Assembly: GCA_013400975.1 (NCBI GenBank)
Contig: WBMZ01003306.1
Location: 1 to 64,000 of the forward strand
Direction of reading: 5' to 3'
Origin: Atrichornis clamosus
Taxonomy: Eukaryota > Chordata > Aves > Passeriformes > Menuridae
Length of the DNA stretch: 64,000 nt
Shown: positions 52,366 to 64,000 of the stretch, piece after piece
Numbering within the stretch: position 1 is the stretch's first letter
How the letters are laid out: each line of letters starts with the position of its first letter
The notes under the pieces: generated by a model
The model's input: the letters and a program-made list of their open reading frames with translations, nothing else
Told to the model about the DNA's origin: nothing
Databases searched by the model: none
Made by a program: the position numbers and the translations under genes

Positions 52366-55221
52366 AGCTAAATTTATTATTTTTAGAGTGCTTTGGAAAT
52401 GTAGTGAAACCATTAAAATAGAATTCTACTTAGTTATGCTCGCGTGGTGGAATGGGATGTGCTCTCTCTAGTATCTTCTGTTCCTATGTATTTGATTACT
52501 TAGAATGATGGTACTCATGCCAAATATTTGTGTGCATCTGATCTTGGAACGCCCAGAGAGCCTTTCTGACAAGGCATTTCAGAGGGCTGAAATAAACAAG
52601 AGATTTGAGTTCTTCTGTGTACTTAGAGCAACATCTTTGAAGTGCCAAGACTCTGTTACATTCTACCTTATATCCTGAAAGAAAAGAGATTATTAATTTG
52701 AATTTTTTTTAATTTAGATATTCTGAGGTTGGTCGCCATAGTTGTTCCCAGGTGTAAACCATTAAGACCTACACCACTTCAGAGTTATTAAGATAATTTT
52801 CTGTCTAGTTTCATGTTACATGACTTTGTTTAGGAAGGAAAAAATTACAAAAAAAACGCCCAAAAACCCTCAACCCAAACCCATCTTATCTGGGCTCTGT
52901 CTTCCTGTCAGAACATTCCCTTTTGAACTTTTTGTTTCTTTTAATGTTGATCAACACAGACTGACTTTTTCCACAGAATTCCCCTCAGTTTGCCATAGAG
53001 GAATACAGCCTCCCACGAAGAAACTTGCCTGTGTAGAGCCTGGTACCACTGCCATTTTCCACCTTCTTCCAGCATTTTAAAAAGTCCATACAGTGGTTTT
53101 CAAATTTTTTGTAGATGGGGCTAGTAAAGTTGTTTGGTAGTTCTGTTCAATCTCAATCAACTTTAGGAAGCCACTAATTAACAAATATGAGGTTGTCAGA
53201 TGGTAATGCTGGATAGTGGGAATCCTGGAAATGGTAAGAGCTTCCTATTTGTGGCCGGCTGGTATATAGAGGGGATGTGTAGGTTTCCTAGCTTGTTCAG
53301 CCACATCACAGTGTATGGGCTAATACCACATGTGTACATTAGCAGATGATCGTGTGTAAATACCCAGTGTGCAGATGGTTTTTACATGGTCCTCCTAACG
53401 GTATCATATGTTGCTTGCAGTGCTTAAAACAAGAAGCTTTTGAAGCTTCAGATGTGATGTTTAATAGGTCTTTCTCTAATGCTGGCACAGAGCACCTGCT
53501 CCTCCCTCACAGTCACATCAAAGTGAACTCTTAAGTAACCACTCTGGAATCATGCAGCATCAGGCCGTGGAGTAAAACTAGTGAAAGTGCAGGGCAATCA
53601 GCCCTGTAAAATCTCTCTATGTGCAGAAAGAATCGCCATAGCCACCTGGATGCTTTTAAACCTTCATCATTTTAAATTTTAAATGGTTGGCTGAGCATTG
53701 CTTCTACAAAAATCTGATACAATAATCGAAGTTGGAGGTGGGGAAGGACCTCTGGGGTCACAGAGTCAAGCTTTCTGCCAATAATGGATTGTTCCCTGCA
53801 GTTCAGTTTCTAGTGACCTTGGAAATTACTAGCCTGGTAAAATGGTAATGAAAAAACAAAGCTGTTATAGCTTCAGAAGTAACCAAAGTGATGCTGTCCC
53901 AAAGAGAAATTGTGTTTTTGATGTGAGATTCTCTACATGCATTGCTTCTTGGTTGCAGTTTTTAAGTGATCACAGTTTTAACCTACGCTTTCTGACCCAT
54001 TTTGAACTGGATATAACCAGGAGGTTGGTGGAGGTTAGCTTGTTTTAATAATATATGAACTTACCCCTTAACCAAATCAGAATTTTTATTACAAATAAAG
54101 AAGTCAACAACTTGATTAACCCCCCTACCACAAAATTTTCTTCATGTCTCTGCAGTTGTATTCTTTCAACATTTCTAGTCTCCCAGAAACAGGAAATAAG
54201 GAGAAAAAAACCCAGATTTCTTTGTTTTTTCCCATCAAAACTCTTGCTTCGTTAATTACAGGCTTATCATGCCTGCGAGCCCAAAAATTCCTGAAAAAGT
54301 TCAGATGTGACACATGATTTTTAGATTTCTTTTAACCAGGCTAATATTAGTTTATTCCTCTGTTGATGTACGCAATAAAGGACAACCTTGACATGCACCT
54401 AATTTGGCTCCTCTTTTAAGGATGAAGCAGCAGAGACAAGCTCCCACCAACAGAGTAATTACAGTTTTGTTTAAAAATATATGTTAGGAGGCTGTTAAAA
54501 GCTGGGTAGATGGGAAAAAGATCCCAAGACACCAAGTTCCCTTCCTGTTGTGCCCGTTCAATGTGTGGTAATTTCTTCACTAGGGGACCCTATTGTGGGC
54601 TGCCTTTTGGGGTGTGCAGTGGCTGTGATTATCCTTTCTTCCTGGGGTCTGGCATCCCCCAACTATTGCATTCACACACACCAGGTCTCACTCGGCGAGG
54701 AAAAGGGTTTTCTCAGCTGCCAACTTGCTTAAAAGAGGAGTTAAGAGGAAAAGAAAGCTAATTGGAGTGTGCTTGGCAAAAGTCTCTATTTTATTCTGCT
54801 TATTCAGATTTTTACAGGATTGGGTGCTGAGAAACACCAAAATAGTGAGAACGCTTATTTCTTAAACAGGTTCTTGCAAAGTTTTTTACAATAAAAACAG
54901 AAAACTGCTTTAGTAAAGCAGTGTTTATCCTTGCACTAATGCTGGTCATGAATACGTGTCTAACTTAGCTGGAACTAATGCCTGACTATACTGTTCCACT
55001 ACAGCAACTTAACATTCTGCGTAGGCTGATTATTTTTTCAACAATATTTGCTAAATTCTTTTAAGGGCTGCCAGTATATACTTTTTGAAGCTTAGTTAAT
55101 AAAAACAGCTGCCAGTGGAGTCAAGGCTAAAAGAGGCAAAAAATATCTGCAGAAGGCAAGATTTTACTTCAAAAGATCAGTATTACAAAGCACTACTGTT
55201 GCTCGTATAATCACTTTCTTT

Positions 55222-55262
55222 GGGGGGGATGCTAATGTAGACTGGGTTTCTTGTCTTCACAG
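55222..55262 (+). promoter_or_regulatory. RBMS3: Splice acceptor region of second RBMS3 exon, with G7 run
   Basis: The acceptor TTTCTTGTCTTCACAG is preceded by CTAAT at 55232-55236, a good branch-point match with its A at 55235, 27 bases before the end of the intron. A run of seven G (55222-55228) lies immediately upstream. G-runs near acceptors are known binding sites for hnRNP H/F, which can alter exon use; a role here is inference. Confidence 0.75.
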
Positions 55263-55369
55263 CCCCCACTGAGCCTTTGCTGTGCAAATTTGCTGATGGA
55301 GGGCAAAAGAAGCGCCAGAATCAAAGCAAATACACACAGAATGGAAGGCCGTGGCCCAGAGAAGGAGAG
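55263..55369 (+). CDS. RBMS3: RBMS3 internal coding exon, RRM2 last strand and basic linker
   Basis: This 107-base exon supplies two bases that complete an Ala codon, then 35 codons beginning [20 protein letters not shown] and ending [10 protein letters not shown], and it stops in phase 0. PLLCKFA is the final beta strand of RRM2. The [10 protein letters not shown] stretch is the basic, polar linker after the domain. RBMS1 has, from memory, NPNKYIPNGRPWHREGE at the corresponding place, so [16 protein letters not shown] supports RBMS3. The acceptor is TTCTTGTCTTCACAG and the donor GAG|GTAAGT. The phase (2 bases in, 0 out) matches the exon at 2693-2772 exactly, so the two exons join into one continuous frame. 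The open frame continues past the donor only by chance. The next RBMS3 exon, expected to encode the AGMALTYDPT region, was not seen before the window ends. Confidence 0.96.
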
Positions 55370-55375
55370 GTAAGT
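55367..55375 (+). promoter_or_regulatory. RBMS3: Splice donor GAG|GTAAGT
   Basis: The exon ends in the Glu codon GAG, followed by GTAAGT. This is a near-perfect donor and places the exon end in phase 0. Confidence 0.92.
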
Positions 55376-58300
55376 GCCATGTTGCAATTATTTTCCTGGG
55401 GTTTGGCAGAAGTCTGCGACAGACCTGGAGGTCTACCTTTCGGGCTGTGGAGAAATCAGATTGCACAAAAACTGCAACAGTTTCATAGAGGAAAAGCTAT
55501 GTAAGCAGTGGAGAGATGGAGGTTTATGATAATGTGCAGAGTGTAAAGTTACAGGAAAGGAGAATTTCCAAGCTTGGTGTGGAACTGTGCGCAGACTGGT
55601 CCCACCGTGAGTGCTCTGCAGCCAGACCTGAGCCGAGGGTTCTCTTACTGGTGAGCCATCAGCACCCGAGGTGTACCTTTTACAAACCAAATTTGTTTAC
55701 ACTGAAACAATTCAACAATATTATTTTCTCCTTCCAGATCCTGATGGTAAAAGATTATTAGGGAAGAGGTGGGCTGTTCCAAAAGGGAGAGATGCACTCA
55801 CACAACCTAGGGTCCATGTAAAAGTTTTCTGAAAGCTTATCTGAGCTGAGCTCTACATTTAGTTCAAGACAAAGCAGTTTACAGTAACCTCAGGTACATG
55901 ATGTGTACAGAGTTTTAAGATAAAGTAACGTAATGGTTGCTTTCTGCTCTGATGCAAATAGTCTGTTAGTGGAGTTTCTTCACTGTGTTCTTTTATGTGA
56001 AGTGACTCCAAATGTGGGTGAAAAAAGAAAGGTATTTATTTGACTCTTCAAGAGTTTGTTTACTGTTTTGGAATTTTATTATGGAATGAAGACTTGAGTA
56101 AATAAGGTAGATCTGGTCATAGTGCCTCCTTATGCATGGTGATAGCTATGAAGGCTGAAGGACTTACAAGTATTTCTATCCTAAACAAATATTCTTTGTG
56201 TTTATGATTGAGACTTCAAGGGAAAAGTGTATGTTGTTCAGTTGTGCTCCTCTGGAATACAAGTTGGTGGGGGAGGGTGTGTCCTTTTTTTGGTGGAGGG
56301 GTGAGGAGTTTTGCTATATTTGTTTCAGTTCTATAAGGCGAATTAAGAAAACAAGAAAATTATTTGGTATTTCTAAGGTGTATGTATCTAGAGGATTTCT
56401 GCTCTTTTGTGACTACTTGATTTTGCTAGCTGATACTTTGCATACCATTAGTTTATGACATATATATCTAGTACTTTTGGTGAGCTCCTGAAACAAACAG
56501 AAAGGCCTTTTGAAAGTGTAGAAATTTCTCCCACCATCCCACAGTAGTTTTACACTGTTCCAACAGCACTGGTCTGTTTTTAGCTCCGTGGGCTGAAAAT
56601 CCCAGTGTGGCAGACACATTAGCTACAGGACATTGGGGAAGTCTCCAAAGGCTCATTGCACTGTCTTATGCTGTATGTTTCAAAAAACAGAGGTGTCTTC
56701 TCAGGAGGCATTATGGTTTGTCACATTAAGGATCTACTGAGGAACAAGTGCCCAAGAAGTACTTCAGGCAGTAGACTCGGGCCAGTGTATACAGAGCTTC
56801 AAAAACAAAGGTCTATACATAGGAGACAATAATAAACTCTCAATAAGGTCGACAATCCATATTTTAAAGACCTCTAAATCCCAGTTTAAAAAGTAAATAC
56901 CATCATAGCTATTATCTCCACTGTTCTATACTTCCTTCAGTTCAAATCAATAAAAAAAGAGAATATAAAGTTAAAGCCGGCAAGCCACCATTATGCCTGT
57001 GGCCTCAGGGCAGCAGCTTATTACATCTTGTGTAGTTCATTTGCTGCTAGTGGAGTGGCGCCTCTTAAGCACAGTGATATCCTGGTGACCTAGAGGCAGG
57101 GTGTGGCTGGTGTGTTTATAGTATCAACACTTAAAAACTGATTTTCAGTGCTGGAAGACATCAATCCTTGTTGTTGATTGTAGTTGCTGAGTTGCTGACA
57201 AGTACAGAGTTGCTGTCACAGTATAATGTACAAACATGGAAAGATTGTAAAGATAGAAACTCAGAAATATTTCAGGCTAGATTTTCTCAGATTTTCCCTG
57301 TTTACTAACATCTGGTTAATTCCTTGCTGCACATTGGATATTTACAACTCAGAGTATCAAAGACAAGAACATGTTTTCTTTTAGGGTCCCTCATTTATTG
57401 GATTTCTTCCCACTGTTGTTAATTTCCTTATTTCTAATGTAAAATCTTTCTGTATAATTACTCGTATTTTATATGCTATAGGGTTTTTCTAACTCTTGCT
57501 CCTTTAAAAATCTTACTCAAAAAATGATGTACCATTCAGTTGTTCTCTGTGTAGCAGCACTCGGGTAACCTTCCTACAGTTATTCCTGTCAGCTTTAATT
57601 TCTTTGTAAAAGAACAGGCAGTGAGCAGTGAAAAATAATTGATATATGACAAGTGTCATGGTTCTGATTCCAAATGGGTTCTGGAAATATTCTCTACACC
57701 TCTACTTTTTCTTGGTTTCTTCCCCAAGGTATTGGAATAGCATCCAAGAGATTACGCCCTTACTATTTCCACGCTGGCCAAATCCTGTGGTATCTAGACC
57801 ACGATGTATTTTGGCCGTTGTTCAGATAAGCCTTTGCATTCTTGAAAACTTTTGTGAAGGGCATTTCTAAAACGTCTGAGGTTTAACCAGCATTAGCCCT
57901 GAGCCTGCATGAGGATTATTTCTCGGAGGACAGGTGCCAGAGAAATGATGCCAACAGTTCTGTCACTGGCCTCAAACTTGAGCATGCAAAAGTAGAGATA
58001 GACAGCTGTGCCCAGCACTCTCCTGTAGGGAAGGAGTGGCAGGAGATTTAGTGGGGAGGAACAGGTTTGCTGCAGTGTTACCTCTCTGGCCATGCTGTTC
58101 TCAGAGGTTTTGCTCTCTTTTTTGATGAGCTTCTGTGGAATAAGACAGGGTTATTTTTTTTGGTGAACTTCTCAGGTCATACTACAGCATGCTATTGAAA
58201 ATCTTATTCCTATCATACATCTTTGTAGATTACTTCATAACCATATAGAAATACTTCAGTTGGCTGTTGTCTTCCCTTTTAAAGTCAAGTCTTTAGGAAC

Positions 58301-59455
58301 ACACTGAATTTCTCTAGAGTTTTTTGGGAGGTGGCAGAGGTGGGTTTGTTGCTTGGTTATTTGTCTGGTTGTCACCAGGGAAGAATTCCAGATCTTGAAT
58401 AACACTTTCTAGTCCTTACCCTTCCACTCTTGTTTGAAGTCTCAGGAAATGTTCAGCAGATTTATGGAGACATTTATCTGAGTGTTTGTGATGGCTGACC
58501 AGTTCCGGACTAGGGAGCCGAGAGCTTAGAGTAGTGATGGCTTTATATAAGGCTGTCAAATTAGGCATCTAATATACAGGTGCAATAAATGTACAGTGAA
58601 ACCTACAAGTGTTGGAAATATTTGCAGTGAAATTCTGACCCAACAGCTGACATCTTTTCAGCACAATGTTCAGTAATTTGTCTTTGGGGCCAGTTTGTAC
58701 TGAGTCACACTGGCTTAATTCAGCAATCTGTTTTGAAACTCAACCTGACAAGATTGTATTGAGATGGTGATAGAGGATAATCATATTCAAATTCTGTCTG
58801 TAAAAGATTTGATTCAATTTACCTATAAAATTGCAATTGACAAGGCTAAAGGTGGTGACATAACTCCCCCAAAATGTTCATTAGTCAAAAATGTACCCAG
58901 CGAATCAAGTGTAGTCACAAATTAAGATCAGGTTGGATTAAGAACGGCAACATAAACTTTTCAACATAATCTTCTATTGCAGATGTCATGAAACTTTGTT
59001 TTCGTTATTCAGAAATAAAGTCTTTTGATGCGTATATTTAAAGGCAGGTTTATTTGAAAATTATCTGGTAGAAAGGGAGAAATCTGCCCAAAGTTTACTG
59101 TTGTTTGCAGTTCTTGAAATTGTAGCCTTTCTATTATATCTCGTTAGCCCGAAGTGATTAATGTTTTTTTTATAGTCACAGTATTTTGAACTCTTTGATA
59201 TTTCATTTGCAAGTTTCTGTAAAATTCGGACTATTTAAATATTTGCATTGTCTTGTAAGAGAGTATCGCCCTTACAGTATTGGTGCATATATCACAGCAG
59301 CAAGATGCAGTATTGAATGAAACTCCCTTGTCATTGAATTTGGTCTGACGTCTATAATGGTATTTAGTAATTGTCACTAATAATTCTTTTATTGATTGAT
59401 TTTTTGCTTCTGTAATCCGGGTTACAGTTTTTGTTTCTAAATAGCCAAGAGGTTA

Positions 59456-59513
59456 CCCTCCTTTCCTTTGCTTTCTTCTCTTCCTTCTTTCCCCTTTCTC
59501 CTTTGTTTTCTTT
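59456..59513. repeat. Pyrimidine-rich tract, about 58 bases
   Basis: A run of CTTT and TTCC units with two interrupting G. It ends TTTCTTTAAAG and is not followed by a donor. Low-complexity sequence. Confidence 0.65.
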
Positions 59514-60823
59514 AAAGTTCAGTTCTTTGAATATCTAAAGAATTAAACATGTTTTTAATTCTTTCTTAAACAAAATAAATGACCTGGTAGTTTGGGAATG
59601 TTGCTTTTGTTCACAGTTTCTCTTTTTATCTGCTGCTTATTACAACTTTGCCTAATGCACAAATTTAAAGAGTAAAACATACAATGGGTAATTTGACAAA
59701 CTTCCCAAATTTTTTGGAAAGTCGGTACAAGTGAAGGGCTGAAGTAGTTGATCCTGATGCCAGTGGTCCCTTCTTTACCAGCAGATGCATTTAGAAATGG
59801 TTCCTATTTCTGTGCCAGGCCCATTTATAAACTCAGACATAGACTGTTTTTATGCTCCAAGGAGATAAGTACTACTTAGTTGTGTTCCATAATCCTGAGT
59901 GTCTAGGGCAGATGTATTTTATATCTAGACAAATAACTTTTCTTGGCTGTGAGAGGAAATTCCCAGTTCTGTCCAGATAAGCAGTAGTACCCTCATATTT
60001 AAACCACTCATAAAGATATTTACTGCATATATTTACCATGCCTGTAAATTAAACATTGGTACTTTGCATGCTTATTTTCAACAAAAGCTTAGTTTAGCAA
60101 AGAGAGGAGTTGAACCTGAAGAGAAGCCTGCACAGAGGGAGAAAGAGAAGGGCAAAACATAACTGACCAGTGGACCAAAAGATCTAGAGTAATGACACAA
60201 GATGCTGTCACTGTGGGCAACATTTTGAAGAGATGCCTCAATAGCACAAAACCAAAGACCAGTTTGGATTTTGAGCTTATAAAGCACACAGAGATGTTTT
60301 AAACCAATAACCTACATGAAATCACTGTCACTGCAAGCAGGATTTTAAAAGGGACTGCTTTTACTCTTAATAAGAGCCATGGTTTGGTTAAAACAGAATC
60401 AGCAGTGTACCTGTTCTTGGAGATTAGTTTTCTTTGTTTTCATTTTGGCTTTGAATTTCCTTCTCTGGTGGAAAATGTCATACCATTTACCCTGGAGATT
60501 TTCCTGTAGTTGGGTTTTCCTCCAAATTCTGCTGCTGCAACAGTGTTTTCTTAGGCAGAATAAACAACTGTTGGAGACAGGGAAAGGACATACCTTTTTC
60601 TGCTGTATCCCCAATAGATATCAGGAGTGCTGCAAGCCATCTCTGGAAGTCTTCCCAGCTCACTGTAGCACACACATATAGTATGCAGATGTGACGGTAA
60701 AAGACAGCTGATATAACACTGGATCACACCGATGGCAGAATGGGCGTGCCAGATGCCCAAAAGCAGATGGTTCATAGGCCTGAAGATGATTATATGTATG
60801 GACTGGCTGTGGAAACAGAATAA

Positions 60824-60854
60824 TTATATTATATTATATTATATTATATTATAT
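60824..60854. repeat. ATATT pentanucleotide microsatellite
   Basis: Five uninterrupted ATATT units (60826-60850) with partial units on both sides, about 6.2 copies in 31 bases. Likely length-polymorphic. Confidence 0.9.
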
Positions 60855-62848
60855 ATGTTCTCTTTCATTTTTGGGGGTTTTTTTCTTTTCAATTTTTGTA
60901 GACTTGAGCACTTCTATTTTAACTAATCAGATAAATTGAAGTGGAAACAAAATTATTCAATCACAAGAACAAAAGCTGTGTATGTCAGACTCCCATTCCA
61001 GTTCTGTAGGGCAAAAGGGTTTCCTGTCATTCATTTGGGTATCTGAACTTTGTGTTTATCGGTGCAGCCTCTGATGTTCTGAGGTTCATGAATCACTTCC
61101 CAAGTTTGACATCAATATTACATATTTTTCTCTCCACAACCACTTTTTTCCTCAGAACTTGCAGCTGCTTAAGGAGCACACATTGCTGGGAGATCTCCAT
61201 TCCTCTCATATGCATCTATATATCTAAGAGGTGTCACATTTACATTCTAGATTTCTTGTTCTCTAAAAATAAAAGGTGTAGGGATGTATTCACAAATAAA
61301 CTCAGAAGTCCTAATAATGTTTCATATTTCTGACAGATCTGTTTAAATAATCAGAGAAAGGAATTCTGCCAAGTGAACTTTACTGGTGACTGAGCTTATT
61401 TTATTAAGTCAGTATTTTAAATGAATCTCATTTGGGTTGATGATTTCTTCCCCTTACTGTCTCTTCTTTCTTCCAACTGTTTAAATCAGGGTATCTGTGT
61501 CTGGGCAAAAGACGTCCTTGTGTTGTGATGCCTGGCAGATACTCGCAATGGAAACAAAACAAGTACAGGAATTTGAGTGCTGAAATTCCAATTGATTCCA
61601 CTGTGGTAGCCAAGAGCACGCCCTGGGATGGCAGTCCTCCAGTGTGAAAGGATGAAAGTATGAGTCAGAGGAGATGGGGAAGAGAGACCTATCTCTTGGT
61701 CTTAACTTCCACATCAGTTCACCACAGAAATCCCTTAAGTCCAAGTGTTACCTTTCCAAATTTCACCTTAAGGAGTTGAAATCCAGAGGGCCTTCTGCTT
61801 GAAAAGCCTACCACATCCATGGATTTTCCCCCCCTTTTTTTCAATGGTAGGCTTCTCCAAGTTTTTTCTAGTGGGACTGTGGCCTCCTGCACAACATGAG
61901 ATCCTGCGGTGGCAGCAGCCTTGCCTTGTGCAGGTGCTCCAGCACTAGGCAGAAGCTGGCCAGGGCAGGTTCAAGGAGATAATGTGGAAGTCTCACCTCT
62001 GAGGAAGAGGCATAGCACATCTCTGTAGCAGGTCAATACTGTGGTGAATTTTTCACACCGTGGTGGAAAGACACGTACACTGAGAGTAGATGGTGATGGT
62101 GAAGTTGTTCATGAAAGCAGCTTCCTGGCAACACAGAAGGTGCTGAAATGCACAGAGGATGCACAGAAGAAATTGGTCTTTTATAGGTATTTATGTTTGC
62201 TAGAAGACAGATAGTGCACTGATAAATGTTGTTCTTGTGAGACATCGCAGGGGTTTGGAAGAGAAATAATAAACCCACCTTGTTTCACATGATATTGAAG
62301 ATGTGCTCATTTATGTTCAAACCATAGCAAAGAAAGGAAGGAAAAAACCCCACACTAGAAATAGAACACCTTGTCTTTGCCCATGGAAAATTTTTCACAA
62401 GAAAGTGTTGAACAAAGGCCTTCAAACTTCCTGGGGAAACCCTTGCCTTCCAGAGGCTTTTTGATATTTCCTTCTCTTTATTGAATGAAAGAGCTTAAAT
62501 TTAAAGACAGGTGCAGACTGAGTCTCTTGTTCTTAGAATCTCTTTCACCAATGTCAATAGTTAGAAAACTGCAGCAAAAAAATAACAAAAACTTTCAGTC
62601 TTTTGTCTTAAGTTCAGACAGCTTGGTAAAAATAAAAGATAAGTAAACTCAAATGGTTTAAGTAGTCTTTATAAAAAATCAGTATTTTAAACAAGCTGGG
62701 TTTATTTCAGTGTCACCTGACTTTCTGAACAGACAAGTAGTCATAAAAAATGATCTTTATTTCTATTATGTGTGGGACTGATAGCAGCTATCCCTTTTTT
62801 TGATTGCTTTAAGAGATTACATATTGAAACACTGAGGTGCAGAATTTT

Positions 62849-63735
62849 CACAGAATCACAGAATATGCTGAGTTGGAAGGGACCGACAAGGATCACTGAG
62901 TCTCCTGGCCCTGCGCAGGACAGCCCCAACTGTTCACACCATGCCCGAGAGCACTGTTCTAAGAGCTCTTGAACTCTGTCAGGCTTGGTGCTCCGACCAC
63001 TTCCCTGGGGAGCCTGTTCCAGTGCTCAACCACCTCCTGGGTGAAGAACCTTCTAATGTCCAACCTAAACCTCCTTTGACTCAGCTTCAGGCCATTCCCT
63101 CAGGTCCTGTCACTGGTCACCAGAGAGAAGAGATCAGTGTCTGCCCCTCCTTTTCCCCTCATGAGGAAGTTGTAACTGCAACGAGGTCTCCCCTCAGTCT
63201 CCTCTTCTCCAGCCTGAACAGACCAAGTGACCTCAGCCCCTCCTCATACGCCTTCCCCTCAAGGCTCTTCACCATCTTCATTGCCCTCCTTTGGACACTC
63301 TATAATAGTTTAATGTCTTTCTTACACTGTGGCTCCCAAAACTGCCCCCAGCACTCGAGGTGAGGCCGCCCCAGTGCAGAGCAGAGCGGGACAATCCCCT
63401 CCCTTGCCTGGCTGGCGATGCTGGGCCTGATGCCCCCCAGGACAGGGTTGGCCCTCCTGGCTGCCAGGGCACTGCTGACTCATGTTCAACTTGCCATCTA
63501 CCAGGACCCCAGGTCCTTTTCAGCAGCACTGCTTTCCAGCATCTCATTCCCCAGTCTGTCTGCACATGCAGGTTACCCCATCCCAGGCGCAGAATGCGGT
63601 ACTTTCCCTTGTTGAACTTGGTACGATTGCCCAGTTCTCTGATTTGTTGAGGTCTCTCTGCAGGCCTCCCTGCCTTCAAGGGAGTCAACGTCTCCTCCCA
63701 GTTTTGTGTCCTGTGTTTTCATTCAAGAGCTGAGT
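62849..63735 (-). mobile_element. CR1 LINE fragment, antisense, longest copy
   Basis: On the plus strand the element starts TCACAGAATCACAGAATATG, followed by GAGTTGGAAGGGACC, the reverse complement of a CR1 tail. It continues through CTTCCCTGGGGAGCCTGTTC, AACCACCTCCTGGGTGAAGA, TCTCCCCTCAGTCTCCTCTT, AGGACAGGGTTGGCCCTCCT and GGGAGTCAACGTCTCCTCCC, all typical of CR1 in reverse. On the minus strand, KFNKGKYRILRLGWGN near the upper end is the familiar end part of the reverse-transcriptase ORF, after which the frame drifts. Homology probably continues weakly to about 63790. It is inactive, truncated at its 5' end, and antisense to RBMS3. Open frames at 62941-63363, 63278-63688 and 63360-63733 derive from it. 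Confidence 0.92.
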
Positions 63736-64000
63736 CTATGTCCATTATCTGGATGAGTGGCATAAAAATTCTCTTCAGAATTGTTCAATTGTTCCTTAAT
63801 AGAAGATTTATTTGACAAATACTTTCCTAAAGTAGCATTCCATCATCCATGCCACTCTCTCAGGTGCCAGTTCATCAGGAAGTGTCGCTATGAGAAGAAA
63901 GAATAACACTCTATCCTTCCACTGCAACACAAGCGAACCAGTGGATGAAAAGACCTGGAAGAAAATGGTCTTTCAGCACAACAGAGGGCTGCTATAGAGG
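63736..64000. other. Window-end intron sequence
   Basis: The first 50 bases may be the degraded upper end of the CR1 element. The remainder shows nothing recognisable. Confidence 0.5.

Larger units (their letters stand above)
2773..55262 (+). other. RBMS3: RBMS3 intron, complete, 52,490 bases
   Basis: The intron runs from a GTAAGT donor to a TTCACAG acceptor and splits an Ala codon after its first base (phase 1 intron). RBMS3 is known as a very large gene with long introns, so this size is not surprising. Its contents are listed as separate entries. No nested gene on either strand could be supported. Confidence 0.92.
49632..55262. other. Intron segment up to the acceptor, mostly unique sequence
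   Basis: No gene recognised. Contents include a paired purine/pyrimidine tract at 52134-52199, a G/T-rich simple stretch at 52326-52365, and a possible very old CR1 tail at about 53724-53830. The 200 bases near 54241-54440 look complex but encode nothing recognisable. Confidence 0.65.
55370..62848. other. Intron segment after second exon, mostly unique sequence
   Basis: Apart from the pyrimidine tract and microsatellite listed separately, nothing beyond unique AT-rich sequence was recognised. Open frames at 55433-55690 (minus), 56198-56458, 60379-60681 and 61481-61744 (minus) show no known domain and no codon-level sign of selection that I can judge by eye. Confidence 0.65.
55370..64000 (+). 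other. RBMS3: RBMS3 intron, 5' part (downstream of second exon)
   Basis: The stretch begins with the donor GTAAGT and continues to the window edge without a further RBMS3 exon that I could recognise. I looked for the region encoding the AGMALTYDPT segment and did not find it. It is mostly unique AT-rich sequence with a pyrimidine-rich tract at 59456-59513, an ATATT microsatellite at 60824-60854 and a long antisense CR1 at 62849 to about 63735. Confidence 0.88.

Noticed and set aside
53724..53830. Possible very old CR1 tail (AGTTGGAGGTGGGGAAGGAC and following)
   Set aside because: The wording resembles the start of an antisense CR1, but it is too diverged to call without a repeat search.
62941..63363. 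140-codon plus-strand open frame, and overlapping frames up to 63733
   Set aside because: All lie in the antisense CR1 copy. Such long frames are common in reversed GC-rich CR1 sequence.
1..64000. Search for a novel defence, mobile or biosynthetic system
   Set aside because: The window is intronic vertebrate DNA with two known exons and fossil repeats. No cluster of genes or organised repeats suggests a new system.

Overview
The window looks like vertebrate, almost certainly bird, chromosomal DNA. It is AT-rich, almost entirely non-coding, and carries CR1-type LINE fragments with the avian-style 3' tail (ATTCTATG or ATTCTGTG octamers). No bacterial-style gene array, tRNA, rRNA, CRISPR array or viral gene was seen. 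The species cannot be fixed from sequence alone.

Only two stretches are convincingly protein-coding, and both are internal exons of one plus-strand gene, RBMS3 (RNA-binding motif, single-stranded-interacting protein 3). The first exon (2693-2772) encodes the end of the second RRM domain. The second (55263-55369) encodes the last RRM beta strand and the basic linker after it. Both have consensus splice sites, and their phases join without a break across an intron of 52,490 bases. The window also holds 2.7 kb of the preceding intron and 8.6 kb of the following one. Exons for the first RRM, the RNP motifs and the C-terminal half of the protein lie outside.

Layout: 1-2692, partial intron with a small CpG-rich patch near 727-800. 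2693-2772, exon. 2773-55262, large intron with a 57-bp tandem duplication (12209-12322), a long pyrimidine tract (13122-13240), a short sense CR1 fragment (26273-26402), an antisense CR1 (30321-30853), an ancient MIR-like SINE (40420-40628), a sense CR1 (49186-49631), and scattered simple repeats and hairpins. 55263-55369, exon. 55370-64000, partial intron with an ATATT microsatellite (60824-60854) and the longest CR1 copy (62849 to about 63735, antisense).

The many short open frames of 60-164 codons are what random AT-rich DNA and transposon remnants would give. I did not annotate them as genes. I found no convincing previously undescribed system. The most useful leads are splicing-related: a candidate poison microexon upstream of the first RBMS3 exon and a candidate recursive splice site inside the large intron. 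The MIR-like element and a few structured repeats are also worth checking.
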